Shown here: piece by piece, positions 54,968 to 63,380 of the stretch
Layout of the letters: each line of letters opens with the position of its first letter
Numbering within the stretch: position 1 is the first letter of the stretch
Assembly (NCBI RefSeq): GCF_003633895.1
Contig: NZ_RBID01000011.1
Location: 620,001 to 684,000, forward strand
DNA from: Vogesella indigofera
GTDB taxonomy: Bacteria > Pseudomonadota > Gammaproteobacteria > Burkholderiales > Chromobacteriaceae
Reading direction: 5' to 3'
Length of the DNA stretch: 64,000 nucleotides
Program-made: the position numbers and the translations under genes
The notes under the pieces: model-generated
Told to the model about the DNA's origin: nothing
Databases searched by the model: none
What the model saw: only the letters and a program-made list of their open reading frames with translations

Positions 54968-54970
54968 AGG

Positions 54971-55582
54971 TTAGTTGCTCCCCCAAATGGTGAGTGTGTC
55001 GATGGTATGGGTGCCACCGCCGAGCGCGGCGATGCCGGTGACGACAATCTCGCTCGGGGTGTATGGGTAGACGGTCAGCTCGTCGCCGAGGTAGGCGGCG
55101 GCGCCGACGTAGATCTTGCCCTTGCCAGCCAACGCGATGCGCAAGGCCGCTACGAAGCTGCGTACGTTCTTGTACTCGGCGATCAGGGCCTCGATTCGTT
55201 GCGGCGTCGATTCGTCAATCCCCCGGTCGTGCAAGTCGATGTCAATCTCGAACGCGTGCGGCGTGCCACCGGCCACGCGGCTGTCGCTAATGCGCGCATC
55301 CAGCCCGATCGACGCCAGCGCGGCGATTACCGCGCCTGGTGTGCCCTTGCGGCGGTGGGTGGGGACCGCACCGCGGATCAGCTGACGCTGCTGCTCTTCG
55401 GTGATCGCCGATTCCCAGCCCTCGACCGACAGCGACCAAGCCAGCCAAGGCAGCAAGGCGGTGTGGCAACGGTCGGCATCCCAGATCGTGGCGAGCGGCG
55501 ACGGGTCGGATGCCGGCGTGATGCTGTCGGCGAGCGCCGCCTCGAGCGGCGTTCGGTTCGGAGGCAGCAGGTATCGACTCAT
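54971..55582 (-). CDS. I: Phage baseplate protein I
   Basis: This 203-residue protein matches P2 gpI: RYLLPPNRTPLEAALADSI, then ATIWDADRCHTALLPWLAWS and GAVPTHRRKGTPGAV. It shapes the tail tip between baseplate and fibre. Its ATG overlaps the gpJ stop by four bases. Confidence 0.9.
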   Translation of the reverse strand: MSRYLLPPNRTPLEAALADSITPASDPSPLATIWDADRCHTALLPWLAWSLSVEGWESAITEEQQRQLIRGAVPTHRRKGTPGAVIAALASIGLDARISDSRVAGGTPHAFEIDIDLHDRGIDESTPQRIEALIAEYKNVRSFVAALRIALAGKGKIYVGAAAYLGDELTVYPYTPSEIVVTGIAALGGGTHTIDTLTIWGSN

Positions 55583-56550
55583 AACGCCCTCGAAATCTCT
55601 ATGCCGTCGCACAACGGAAATTGGTTGATGCCACACATCACGTCGCCCACCGGTTCATCCAGCAGCACACGGGCGACTCCCGGGCCGTGCAACGCGGCAA
55701 AAATCGCTGAGCGCGGCATGTCGGCGCCAAGCTTGTGGCGAGCGGCGATCAGTGCATCGAACCGCAGGCGCGCTGCGGCCTCTGCCACAGCCGGATCGGG
55801 GCCGGGATCGAACTCGAGTGTGCCGCGTATCCGGTAGTGCACCGCTTCCGCTTGGAGTACATGCGGGTGGTCGGTCAGTGGTCGGATGCTGTCTGCCGAC
55901 AGGTTCGACTCTACGACGGGCAGCAGTTCGGCATAGTTGTCTTCGTTGTGTTGGACGGCGAGCACATTGACCGCCACATCACCTGGCATCGGCTCGACCA
56001 ATCCGGCACTGTGCGTGACCTGCAGGACTATCGCGCCAGGCGGTAACATCGCGGCGACTTCGGGCGACACGACAATGCGTGCAAAGCGGGGCGCATCGAC
56101 CGAGACGTCAGCCACGCCTGCCGATGCCGACAGTGCGTGAAAAACATAGGCGCCGACACTACCGGCCACCGATGTTCCCTCAAGCGCCATCTGCGCGCGA
56201 AAGCGCAGCCGCTCGTCGTCTTCGTAAACCGGATCGCGCGGCGGGTTCGCCCCCGGGTCGCCCGGATCGACCAGAAGACGCGCGACATTCAACAGCGCGG
56301 ACACATGGTCGAGGTCGGCACCGGTGGCGTAGGCCAGCATGGTGGCCTTGGCGGCATCGTTGATGCGGGCTCGCAGCATCATTTCGTCGTACGCCGCAAG
56401 CTCCAGCAGTTTCACGACCGGGTCGGACTCCAGCGCCGCACTGTAGTCGGGGTATAGCGGCTGAAACCGCGCCAGCTTGTTGGCATAGATGGTTTCAAAA
56501 TCGAGTTCCTCGATCACCGCAGGTGCGGGCAGTTGGGTCAGGTCAATCAT
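55579..56550 (-). CDS. J: Phage baseplate assembly protein J
   Basis: This 323-residue wedge protein matches P2 gpJ: LDFETIYANKLARFQPLYPD, then LELAAYDEMMLRARINDAAK and MLAYATGADLDHVSALL. It is in the W-J-I order with four-base overlaps on both sides. Confidence 0.92.
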   Translation of the reverse strand: MIDLTQLPAPAVIEELDFETIYANKLARFQPLYPDYSAALESDPVVKLLELAAYDEMMLRARINDAAKATMLAYATGADLDHVSALLNVARLLVDPGDPGANPPRDPVYEDDERLRFRAQMALEGTSVAGSVGAYVFHALSASAGVADVSVDAPRFARIVVSPEVAAMLPPGAIVLQVTHSAGLVEPMPGDVAVNVLAVQHNEDNYAELLPVVESNLSADSIRPLTDHPHVLQAEAVHYRIRGTLEFDPGPDPAVAEAAARLRFDALIAARHKLGADMPRSAIFAALHGPGVARVLLDEPVGDVMCGINQFPLCDGIEISRAL

Positions 56551-56879
56551 GCTGTCACGTCCAGTATCTGGGTTTCACCGATGTAGTCGCCTTCGATGCG
56601 GAACACCGGGCGCCCATCGATCAGGGAGATCAGCGACACGCGCTTGAGCTTGATCCGCGGCTCCCAGCGGGCAAGCGCCCGGGCCGCCTCGCTCTGCACT
56701 GCAGCGATCCAACCGGGATTGACCGGCTGGTCGACCATGCGCGGGATGTTGCTGCCGTACTCTGGCCGCATCCGCCTGCTGCCGATCGGGGTGCTCAGGA
56801 TGTCAGCCAGCGACTGCCGCAGGTGCTCGATGCCGCTCACCGGCTGGCCGGTGTCCCGGTTCATGCCGGTGAGGCTCAT
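56547..56879 (-). CDS. W: Phage baseplate assembly protein W
   Basis: This 110-residue gp25-like wedge protein has GIEHLRQSLADILSTPIGSR and MRPEYGSNIPRMVDQPVNPG as family signatures. It overlaps gpJ by four bases. Confidence 0.92.
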   Translation of the reverse strand: MSLTGMNRDTGQPVSGIEHLRQSLADILSTPIGSRRMRPEYGSNIPRMVDQPVNPGWIAAVQSEAARALARWEPRIKLKRVSLISLIDGRPVFRIEGDYIGETQILDVTA

Positions 56880-56884
56880 CGGGT

Positions 56885-57094
56885 TTACTCCGCAGCGCTG
56901 TCAGCCGTTGCCGGCTGACGGGCAAAGTCGGCGTGGCTATCCAGAAACGCAATCACGTCCTTGTCGGACGTGGTCACGGTGTAGTTTTCTACCGGTACCG
57001 CGCGGCCATCTTTCAGGATCAGGGTGCGCGACTTGAATGCCTTGTCGCGGAAGACTTGTGCGGCAGCGGTGACTGCCGGGGTTGGTTTACTCAT
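56885..57094 (-). CDS. Small phage protein between V and W
   Basis: This 69-residue protein (KPTPAVTAAAQVFRDKAFKS, then VAFLD-like segments) has GGAG five bases before ATG 57094. It lies in the baseplate cluster. Function is unknown. A hairpin (ACCCGCCAGCGGCGGGT, about 57114-57131) lies upstream. Confidence 0.65.
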   Translation of the reverse strand: MSKPTPAVTAAAQVFRDKAFKSRTLILKDGRAVPVENYTVTTSDKDVIAFLDSHADFARQPATADSAAE

Positions 57095-57157
57095 GACGGC
57101 TCCAGGAATGAAAAACCCGCCAGCGGCGGGTGGGTAGTTCAATTGCAAACGGGTAAA

Positions 57158-57793
57158 TCATGTCGGCGGGCCAACTGGTGCGCCATCGCCCTGCTCTACG
57201 TGGCTATGCCCACCCAAACTGATGTCACCAGCGGTGACGTCAGCATCGGAGTGGATATCGCCCTTGGCCTCAATCGCGCCGCCAAAGCTGGCCTTGGCGC
57301 CACCATTGGCCAAGTGGTTGATGGCAGCGCCGACGGTCAGGTTGTTGGTCACCATGACGTCCTGCGCATCCAGCGTGATGGTGGTGGTCTTCACCGTCAC
57401 GCTGTCGGCCGCATTCACGTTGACGGTTTTGACGCCGTCCACCAGCAGTGCGCCGGCGGCGTGGTCATACTCGATGACTGCTCCATCCGGCATCAGCCAG
57501 CCGACCAAGTCGGGACGGCCATCACCATCAAATTCACCGGTGTAGAAGCCGATGATGGCGACCCCCTGTGCCGGATCACCGGACGGGCTCAGCAGCACGG
57601 CTTGTTCACCGATGCTGGGCGGCCGCCAGTGACGGGCGCGCCCTGCCGCCATCGCGTTCCACATCACCCAGTCCGATGTCCAGCCGTCGGACTCGATGCG
57701 CACCCGCGGCGGCTTCATCTGCACCGCCGCTACATTGCCGAGCATGATCAGGCTGGAGAGCTGCCGATCCATTTCCGACTGTTCATAGCTCAT
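57158..57793 (-). CDS. V: Phage baseplate spike protein V
   Basis: This 211-residue spike protein has an OB-fold start (IMLGNVAAVQMKPPRVRIES, then RPPSIGEQAVLLSPSGDPAQ) and a beta-helix with a GGHSHVEQGD tip motif likely to bind metal. It punctures the outer membrane. ATG 57793 overlaps the previous gene stop; a longer reading to 58084 is not conserved. Confidence 0.9.
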   Translation of the reverse strand: MSYEQSEMDRQLSSLIMLGNVAAVQMKPPRVRIESDGWTSDWVMWNAMAAGRARHWRPPSIGEQAVLLSPSGDPAQGVAIIGFYTGEFDGDGRPDLVGWLMPDGAVIEYDHAAGALLVDGVKTVNVNAADSVTVKTTTITLDAQDVMVTNNLTVGAAINHLANGGAKASFGGAIEAKGDIHSDADVTAGDISLGGHSHVEQGDGAPVGPPT

Positions 57794-58281
57794 GGCGTCA
57801 CTACCGACTCTGTATCGCCGTCGACGGACCACTGCACCTCGCGCGGCACGAACGACGGCAATGCGATGTCGGAGGGTTCGCCGACTTCCAGCTCGTGCAC
57901 CCACTCCACCAGCCACACCAGGTAGCCATCCAGCTCTGCATGGTGAAAACCGTCCGGCCCGATCTGCCTCAGTTTGGCGGGTGTCACGGGTTGGTCGAAA
58001 GTCGTGGCCGCGTGTACCTGCGCCGCAACGCGCGTGGCCAGCTGGCGCACAGCCAGCTCGGCCTTGGCCGCGGTCGGATCGCACACCACCCGGGCCTGCA
58101 TGATGGCGACCAGTGCCAGCTCTCCGGTGCCGGGGTCGGTGCCTGGCTCAAATTCGGCCAGTTCCAGCACCAGCAACGGCAGGCTGACGCGCTCGCCCAG
58201 CTCCGGATAAAACTGAACATCCACGTCTGGCAGGGCTGCAGCCAACCTTTGTTCGATGGCGTCGTGTAGTGCTTCAATCAT
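57790..58281 (-). CDS. Phage tail terminator-like protein
   Basis: This 163-residue protein (LPLLVLELAEFEPGTDPGTG, then FHHAELDGYLVWLVEWVHEL) lies between gpZ and gpV, where tail completion or terminator proteins are encoded. The family is only tentatively recognised. It is overlapped by gpV. Confidence 0.7.
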   Translation of the reverse strand: MIEALHDAIEQRLAAALPDVDVQFYPELGERVSLPLLVLELAEFEPGTDPGTGELALVAIMQARVVCDPTAAKAELAVRQLATRVAAQVHAATTFDQPVTPAKLRQIGPDGFHHAELDGYLVWLVEWVHELEVGEPSDIALPSFVPREVQWSVDGDTESVVTP

Positions 58282-58290
58282 CAGGGTGTC

Positions 58291-58824
58291 CTATTTCGTC
58301 AGCTTGCTGACTTCCCAACGCAGCTCCTGCGCCAGGATCTCGAACAAGCGCTCCTGCGCCTGGGCAGCGACGGCGCGGAAGGCACGCTCGCCGACCTCGT
58401 CCCACTCAAATCGCACCTGCTCGTACGGCGTGCGTGCGCGGCCAACCCGGCGGAACACACCGCCATCGTTCGGGCTGCCGCGTTTGCTGCGATACAGCCA
58501 CGCGCCGTCAAAGCGGTGCCGGCCGACCGTGACGCCACGCCGGGTCTGGCGCGCCTTGCCCAGGCGGGCGGCCTCGATCGCGTTGATACCCAGCCAGACC
58601 TTGCCCTCCTTCGCCGAGCGCAAGAAGAAGTACAGCCGCTGCTTGAGCACCTTCTGCGGCACTTTGATCTCACTGGAAAGCGAACGGGCGACATGGGTTT
58701 TAATCCAGTCGCCCGTCTTGCGTAGTGCCCGCCGCCAGGCATTGCTGACCGCCACTTGAGACAGCCCGTTGACCAGCTGCAGCACGGGGCGGATGTCAAT
58801 TTCGGCCTTGATCGCAACTGGCAT
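58291..58824 (-). CDS. Z: Phage minor tail protein Z (lambda GPZ family)
   Basis: This 177-residue protein has SSEIKVPQKVLKQRLYFFLR, GVTVGRHRFDGAWLYR and GGVFRRVGRARTPYEQVRFE, matching prophage minor tail protein Z. It probably helps connect head and tail. ATG 58824 has AGGAG close by; the longer reading is not conserved. It carries one repeat word (58438). Confidence 0.85.
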   Translation of the reverse strand: MPVAIKAEIDIRPVLQLVNGLSQVAVSNAWRRALRKTGDWIKTHVARSLSSEIKVPQKVLKQRLYFFLRSAKEGKVWLGINAIEAARLGKARQTRRGVTVGRHRFDGAWLYRSKRGSPNDGGVFRRVGRARTPYEQVRFEWDEVGERAFRAVAAQAQERLFEILAQELRWEVSKLTK

Positions 58825-58835
58825 GCTCTCTCCTG

Positions 58836-59129
58836 CTATTTGGCCCGCAGCACAAGCGTGCTGCGGCCGGTACCGTCCGGCTCGACGCTGACGACGACGT
58901 AGTCGCCCTGCCCTGTCACCTGCACCTCGGCGCTCTTGCCCACCCCGACGGCATCGGCATCCTGCACCACCAGGTGAGGTTCGCGGATGCTGGTATTGAG
59001 CTTGCCCAGTGCCGGCTGCAACCACGGTGCGTAGAACATGCCGGAGACCGGCTTGCCCTGCACCGTGGCGGCATCGCCCAGAACGTCGAACACCGTAGCG
59101 TCGATGTCGGCCATCAGGTCACGGAACAT
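58836..59129 (-). CDS. Phage head-tail joining protein
   Basis: This 97-residue protein (FRDLMADIDATVFDVLGDAA, then VEVQVTGQGD-like segments) lies between the capsid gene and gpZ. It resembles the small lambda-type proteins annotated as head-tail attachment (Gifsy-2-like). Function is inferred from position. Confidence 0.72.
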   Translation of the reverse strand: MFRDLMADIDATVFDVLGDAATVQGKPVSGMFYAPWLQPALGKLNTSIREPHLVVQDADAVGVGKSAEVQVTGQGDYVVVSVEPDGTGRSTLVLRAK

Positions 59130-59130
59130 G

Positions 59131-60135
59131 TCAGGCTGCTTTCAGTTTCAGGCGGATTACGGCTGCCGGGCGGGTGTTCAGGTTCAGTACGTTGGACTGG
59201 GACAGCATGTCCACGCCCTTGCCGTGCTTCAGCAGCTCCAGCGAGGTGTAATACGGCAGGCCCATGGTGCCGACGGCATCGACATGATCAGCCGGCGCGA
59301 AACGAGTAATGAACATGTCCGGCACACCCTCCGGTACCACGTAGGCCAGATCCGGATCAATGAAGGCGATGGTGCCGACCTTGCCGGTATAACGCTCCCA
59401 CACCATGCCACCGAACTCAATGGTGTCGCGTGGATCGCCGCGCAAGGCGGCTGCCTGCGGCCCGTACTTGAAGGTTTCTTCCAGGTACTTGTTGGCCACC
59501 AGCGCAGCCCAGATGTTCTTGCCGCAGAACACGCGCACACCGGTGCTGGAAGCCGAGCCCAGCGCCGCTTCGACGGCTTCCACCACGGCCAGGCACTGGC
59601 CACGCAGGTTCGGCCCCATCGCACTCAGGTTGATTTCGATCTCGGTCTGAACGATCTGGAAGTGCTGGTAGGTATCCAACAGTACACGCTGGCCATCGGC
59701 ATCCATCACCAGCCCCTTGATGGCACCAATGCGGTGGTACTCGGTAGTGGCATCCAGCTGGCGCTTGTGCTTGTTCTGGCGCTTCGACACCACTGCCTGC
59801 ACCGTTTCGACCTCGGTTTCACTGCCGAAGGCACGCAGGTTGGTCACTTCGTCGGCGCGGATGACGCTCTGTTGCGGCAGGTGGATGGTGCCAAAGTGCA
59901 GCAGGCTGCGCTTGTCACCACCGACCTGCTGGCCGGGACCGCCGCGTTCGCCAGCCGCCACCAGCGACAGGGTATTACCCTCTTTCTCGATCTCCACCGT
60001 GGTAGTGGTAATCCCTTCTTCTTCGAACAGCCCCAGCGCGGCCAGGCGGCCCGGGGTCTGGGGGCCTTCGTTGATCGCGGCAGTCAGCGTCGACAGCGAA
60101 AAGGCGTCATCTTCAAAAATGGCAAGGGTAGGCAT
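59131..60135 (-). CDS. Phage major capsid protein (lambda gpE family)
   Basis: This 334-residue coat protein matches phage_cap_E: FSLSTLTAAINEGPQTPGRL, LGLFEEEGITTTTVEIEKEG and TIAFIDPDLAYVVPEGVPD. It builds the icosahedral shell. It follows the decoration protein by about 70 bases. Confidence 0.92.
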   Translation of the reverse strand: MPTLAIFEDDAFSLSTLTAAINEGPQTPGRLAALGLFEEEGITTTTVEIEKEGNTLSLVAAGERGGPGQQVGGDKRSLLHFGTIHLPQQSVIRADEVTNLRAFGSETEVETVQAVVSKRQNKHKRQLDATTEYHRIGAIKGLVMDADGQRVLLDTYQHFQIVQTEIEINLSAMGPNLRGQCLAVVEAVEAALGSASSTGVRVFCGKNIWAALVANKYLEETFKYGPQAAALRGDPRDTIEFGGMVWERYTGKVGTIAFIDPDLAYVVPEGVPDMFITRFAPADHVDAVGTMGLPYYTSLELLKHGKGVDMLSQSNVLNLNTRPAAVIRLKLKAA

Positions 60136-60155
60136 GGTTCAGCTCCTGAAATGCA

Positions 60156-60184
60156 AAAGGCGCCGACCTTGCGGGCAGCGCCTT
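60156..60184 (-). terminator. Hairpin between decoration and capsid genes
   Basis: AAGGCGC pairs with GCGCCTT across 14-15 bases. It lacks a clear U-run and may tune the ratio of decoration to capsid mRNA. Confidence 0.4.
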
Positions 60185-60205
60185 GAATGATGGGTGGCGG
60201 ATGGT

Positions 60206-60544
60206 TTAGCGGACGACGATGAACAGACTGCCAAAGTCGAAACGGGCATTCGCATCCAAGCCGGTGAGCAGGTCGCCCTGCACCTCTGCCAGACGGCCGG
60301 TGACGACCACGCGGGTGGACTCAGTGCGGGCTGGCGCCGGCGCATACAGCACGGCAGCCGCGACACCGGCAGTTGCGCTGGCGTTGTCGTAGGGCACATA
60401 CAGTTGCTGCACCGAGTCGTAAGCCAGCACCTGGCCGGCGGGCAACGCGGCACCGGCAGCCAGGTCGACGATGTCATTGCTGATCTGGCCAACGGTGGAA
60501 ATCAGGTGTTCGCCGGTCCGGCCTGCTTGATGAAGGGTGCTCAT
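60206..60544 (-). CDS. Phage head decoration protein (lambda gpD family)
   Basis: This 112-residue protein has NDIVDLAAGAALPAGQVLAY and VVTGRLAEVQGDLLTGLDA, matching the lambda D decoration family that stabilises the expanded head. Its start overlaps the protease stop by four bases. Confidence 0.88.
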   Translation of the reverse strand: MSTLHQAGRTGEHLISTVGQISNDIVDLAAGAALPAGQVLAYDSVQQLYVPYDNASATAGVAAAVLYAPAPARTESTRVVVTGRLAEVQGDLLTGLDANARFDFGSLFIVVR

Positions 60545-61680
60545 ACATTACCTCGCTGTGGGTTGGCCGCACGGGCACGGCGGCTTGCATAAATGTCGCG
60601 GGCCGATGGGCCCTTGTTTTTCGGGGTGGACGGATCGTCTGCCGGTGGCAGGTTGTCCAGCTCTTCGCCGGCTCCGGCCACCATCTTGTCAAACAGCCGC
60701 GCTCGGGCAGATTCCACATCCAGCCCACTGGCGATCAGGCTGTTGGCCAGATCCGGCAGCTTGGCGGTCTTGCACAGGTCGCGGATCTCGGTGGCCTGGG
60801 CCACTGCGCTGCGGATGGCACTGTCACTTGCCAGGGCGCTGACGGTGATCACACTGTCAACGGCAACGGCCGGCAGCGAGGCCTCGTTGCACAGTCTCGC
60901 CGCCAGCTTCGCCATCGCCACCGGGTCTGCCGCGGCGAGTGGCGCCGGATCGGGCGCCGGGGCTGGAGCCGGATCAGCGGGCGGTGTAGCGGGCTCGTCC
61001 AGCGCCTGCAACAGGGCCGGTGGCGCGTTCTTCAGCCGTCCCAGACCGGCGCGCAGGTTGGCGCTGGCTTTTAGTGGCACGAGGTCGGTGACTTCGTCCA
61101 CCAGCCCCAGCGCCAGCGCTTCTTGCGCGGTCAACCAGGTGGTGTCATCCAGCATCTTGACCAGTTCGTCGGCACTCAGCGCCGGCGCCTTGGCGCGATA
61201 GCAGCCAACCAGGTTGTCGCGCACCTTGTCCATCATGTCGGCGGTGGCCCGCAGATCCTCGGCCTCGCCCATCGCAAACGTCCACGGGTTGTGGATCATC
61301 ATCATGCTGTTGGCCGGCATCACCACACGGTGGGCGCCAACGGCGATGATGCTGGCGATACTGGCCGCCACGCTGTCGATACGTGCGGTAACGCGATTGC
61401 CCAGTCGGCGCAAGGTGTTGTGGATGGCAAGGCCGTCGAACACGTCGCCACCAAGGCTGCTGATGGCGATCACGATTGGGCGCTGGCCATCGTCGGCGGC
61501 CTTCAGGTCACGGATGAAGTCGGCAGCACGAATACCCCAGACGCCGATGTCGTCGTACAGCTCGACTTCCAGTGACTGATCAGCAGCAAGGTTGGCCGCA
61601 TTGCTGATGCGGTACCAGTTGCCGCTGGCTGCCGGCTCGGGTGCCGGGCCGTTGAAAATGCGGGGTGTTGCAGGGTTCAT
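60541..61680 (-). CDS. Head maturation protease, ClpP-like
   Basis: This 379-residue protein has a ClpP/S49-like domain at about 35-215: AISSLGGDVFDGLAIHNTL, the catalytic Ser in SVAASIASII and His in MMMIHNPWTF. The C-terminal 160 residues are Pro/Ala-rich and then helical. That part may serve as a scaffold, as in lambda C/Nu3. It cleaves portal and scaffold proteins during head maturation. Two repeat words are inside. Confidence 0.88.
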   Translation of the reverse strand: MNPATPRIFNGPAPEPAASGNWYRISNAANLAADQSLEVELYDDIGVWGIRAADFIRDLKAADDGQRPIVIAISSLGGDVFDGLAIHNTLRRLGNRVTARIDSVAASIASIIAVGAHRVVMPANSMMMIHNPWTFAMGEAEDLRATADMMDKVRDNLVGCYRAKAPALSADELVKMLDDTTWLTAQEALALGLVDEVTDLVPLKASANLRAGLGRLKNAPPALLQALDEPATPPADPAPAPAPDPAPLAAADPVAMAKLAARLCNEASLPAVAVDSVITVSALASDSAIRSAVAQATEIRDLCKTAKLPDLANSLIASGLDVESARARLFDKMVAGAGEELDNLPPADDPSTPKNKGPSARDIYASRRARAANPQRGNV

Positions 61681-61682
61681 GG

Positions 61683-63170
61683 TTATTCCTTTTTTGCGTC
61701 GTCATCACGATCATCGACGATGATTTCGCCCTGGTCGTCACGCTGGCGCGGGTCGGAGTCATAGGCCAGCCCCAGCCCGTCAGCGCGGGCGTTGTCAGCC
61801 GCGTTTTCGGTGTCGATCGTCTCCGCATCGGCCCCGCGTTTGAGCGCCACTTCGCTGCGGCTGGTGAAGCCGCTGCGCACGGCCAAGCGATCCGCCTGCA
61901 CGTCCTGCACCGGATGGATATACGCCCAGCCCTGCGGAACCCAGCGCGCGCGCTGGAACGGCCGAGGGTTGGCCGCATAGCCTGGCAGGCTGATGGCACC
62001 GGACAGCACCGCCATATTCAGCACCGCACGCCATACCGGCTTGCACAGCTGATGCACAAAGATGGCGTGCTGGCGCTGCTCTACGCGGCGGCGGAATTCA
62101 TTCAGAATGACGCGGATCACGCGGTCGCTGATGTTGCGCAGGTCACCGGTCAGCAGCTCGTACGGCAGACCCATACCGGCTGCGATGGCCGCCAGCTGCT
62201 GCCGCATGAAGTCCTGATAGTTGTTGCCGGCGTCGGGCGGGTCGCTGAACTCGACTTCCTCGCCCGGTGCCAGCTCCTGCATGGTTCCCGGCTCCAGCCC
62301 GACCAGCGGTGCAAAATCGGCGTCAACCTGCTGGCCCGGCTCGCCGGGGAATGCTGACTCGGCGCTTGGCTTGCGGATGAAGCCGGCAAACAGGTTGGCG
62401 ACTTCTTGCCGGAACAGCACCGCGTCGTCGAACTCGTCCAGCGTCTTGAGGCGTAGCAGCACGGTGGCCAGCATCGGCACGCCGCGCAGCTGGCCGGGGC
62501 GGGTCGGCTCGTACACATGCAGCACCTGCTCAGCCGGTACCCGCACCAGGCTGTTGAAGCTGCCTTCGCCAGCACGTTCACCGGGGTGGCTCTTGTACAT
62601 CCAGTAGGCGACACGCTTGCCGATGGCGTCGAACTCGATGCCCTGCCGGATGCGGTTGCCGTTCGGCGCGGTACCGGTCTTGTCGTGTGGCACGAACTCC
62701 GGCTCCAGCAGCTGGATCTGCAGCGGCACGGCCAGGCCGTCTTCCAGTCGCCGCGGACGCAGCCGGACGAAACACTCGCCGCTTTCAAACAAGCCTTGTG
62801 CAGCCAGCGCCTGCTGGCCGTAGAAATCCAGCACGCCATCTGCATCGGACTCCTCGCACCAGTCGTCCCACACCTCCTGCAACATTTGCCGGATGTCTGC
62901 ATCCGGGTGCCGCGGCTTGGGTGCGACGCCGGTACCGATATGGTTGGAGACCTGCGTGTCCAGCGCCTTGAAGGCATACGGGTCATTGCGTGCAGCGTGG
63001 CGGCTACGGTTGCGCAGGGTTTGCAGGCCGCTGCCGGTGGTGCTGACCGGCCCACTACTGCCGGGTTGCCAGTTGTTGGCACGCCGCCCCTGCCCCGCAC
63101 CTTCGTAACTGTTCTTCAGCCGGGTCGGCATCAGAAAGCCGCGGCCACGCAGTGTCGGGAAACCGCTCAT
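61683..63170 (-). CDS. Phage portal protein (lambda gpB family)
   Basis: This 495-residue protein forms the DNA gateway of the head. Family blocks include NRSRHAARNDPYAFKALDTQ, HPDADIRQMLQEVWDDWCEE and RPGQLRGVPMLATVLLRLK. Its start overlaps the stop of the W-like gene by four bases. One repeat word occurs at 61977. Confidence 0.93.
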   Translation of the reverse strand: MSGFPTLRGRGFLMPTRLKNSYEGAGQGRRANNWQPGSSGPVSTTGSGLQTLRNRSRHAARNDPYAFKALDTQVSNHIGTGVAPKPRHPDADIRQMLQEVWDDWCEESDADGVLDFYGQQALAAQGLFESGECFVRLRPRRLEDGLAVPLQIQLLEPEFVPHDKTGTAPNGNRIRQGIEFDAIGKRVAYWMYKSHPGERAGEGSFNSLVRVPAEQVLHVYEPTRPGQLRGVPMLATVLLRLKTLDEFDDAVLFRQEVANLFAGFIRKPSAESAFPGEPGQQVDADFAPLVGLEPGTMQELAPGEEVEFSDPPDAGNNYQDFMRQQLAAIAAGMGLPYELLTGDLRNISDRVIRVILNEFRRRVEQRQHAIFVHQLCKPVWRAVLNMAVLSGAISLPGYAANPRPFQRARWVPQGWAYIHPVQDVQADRLAVRSGFTSRSEVALKRGADAETIDTENAADNARADGLGLAYDSDPRQRDDQGEIIVDDRDDDAKKE

Positions 63171-63379
63171 CTGATCCCCTTTCCTGCGTGGTACAGCCGA
63201 TGGCTGCGGCTACGTGACTGGCCGTTCTGCTGCGACAGATCGCGTTTGATGGTGTTACGCAGCTCGATCAGCTCCGCAACGCTGCGGTACTCGACGCGCC
63301 GGTCAGCGTATTGCACGACACGTTCGCCCCGTGCCAGGGCTTTTTCGATCGCATCCAGCTGGGTTTGAGTGAATGCCAT
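63167..63379 (-). CDS. Phage head-tail joining protein (lambda gpW-like)
   Basis: This 70-residue protein (FTQTQLDAIEKALARGERVV, then YRSVAELIELRNTIKRDL) matches the lambda gpW family, which stops DNA leaking from the filled head. It lies between terminase and portal, as in lambda. Confidence 0.88.
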   Translation of the reverse strand: MAFTQTQLDAIEKALARGERVVQYADRRVEYRSVAELIELRNTIKRDLSQQNGQSRSRSHRLYHAGKGIR

Positions 63380-63380
63380 G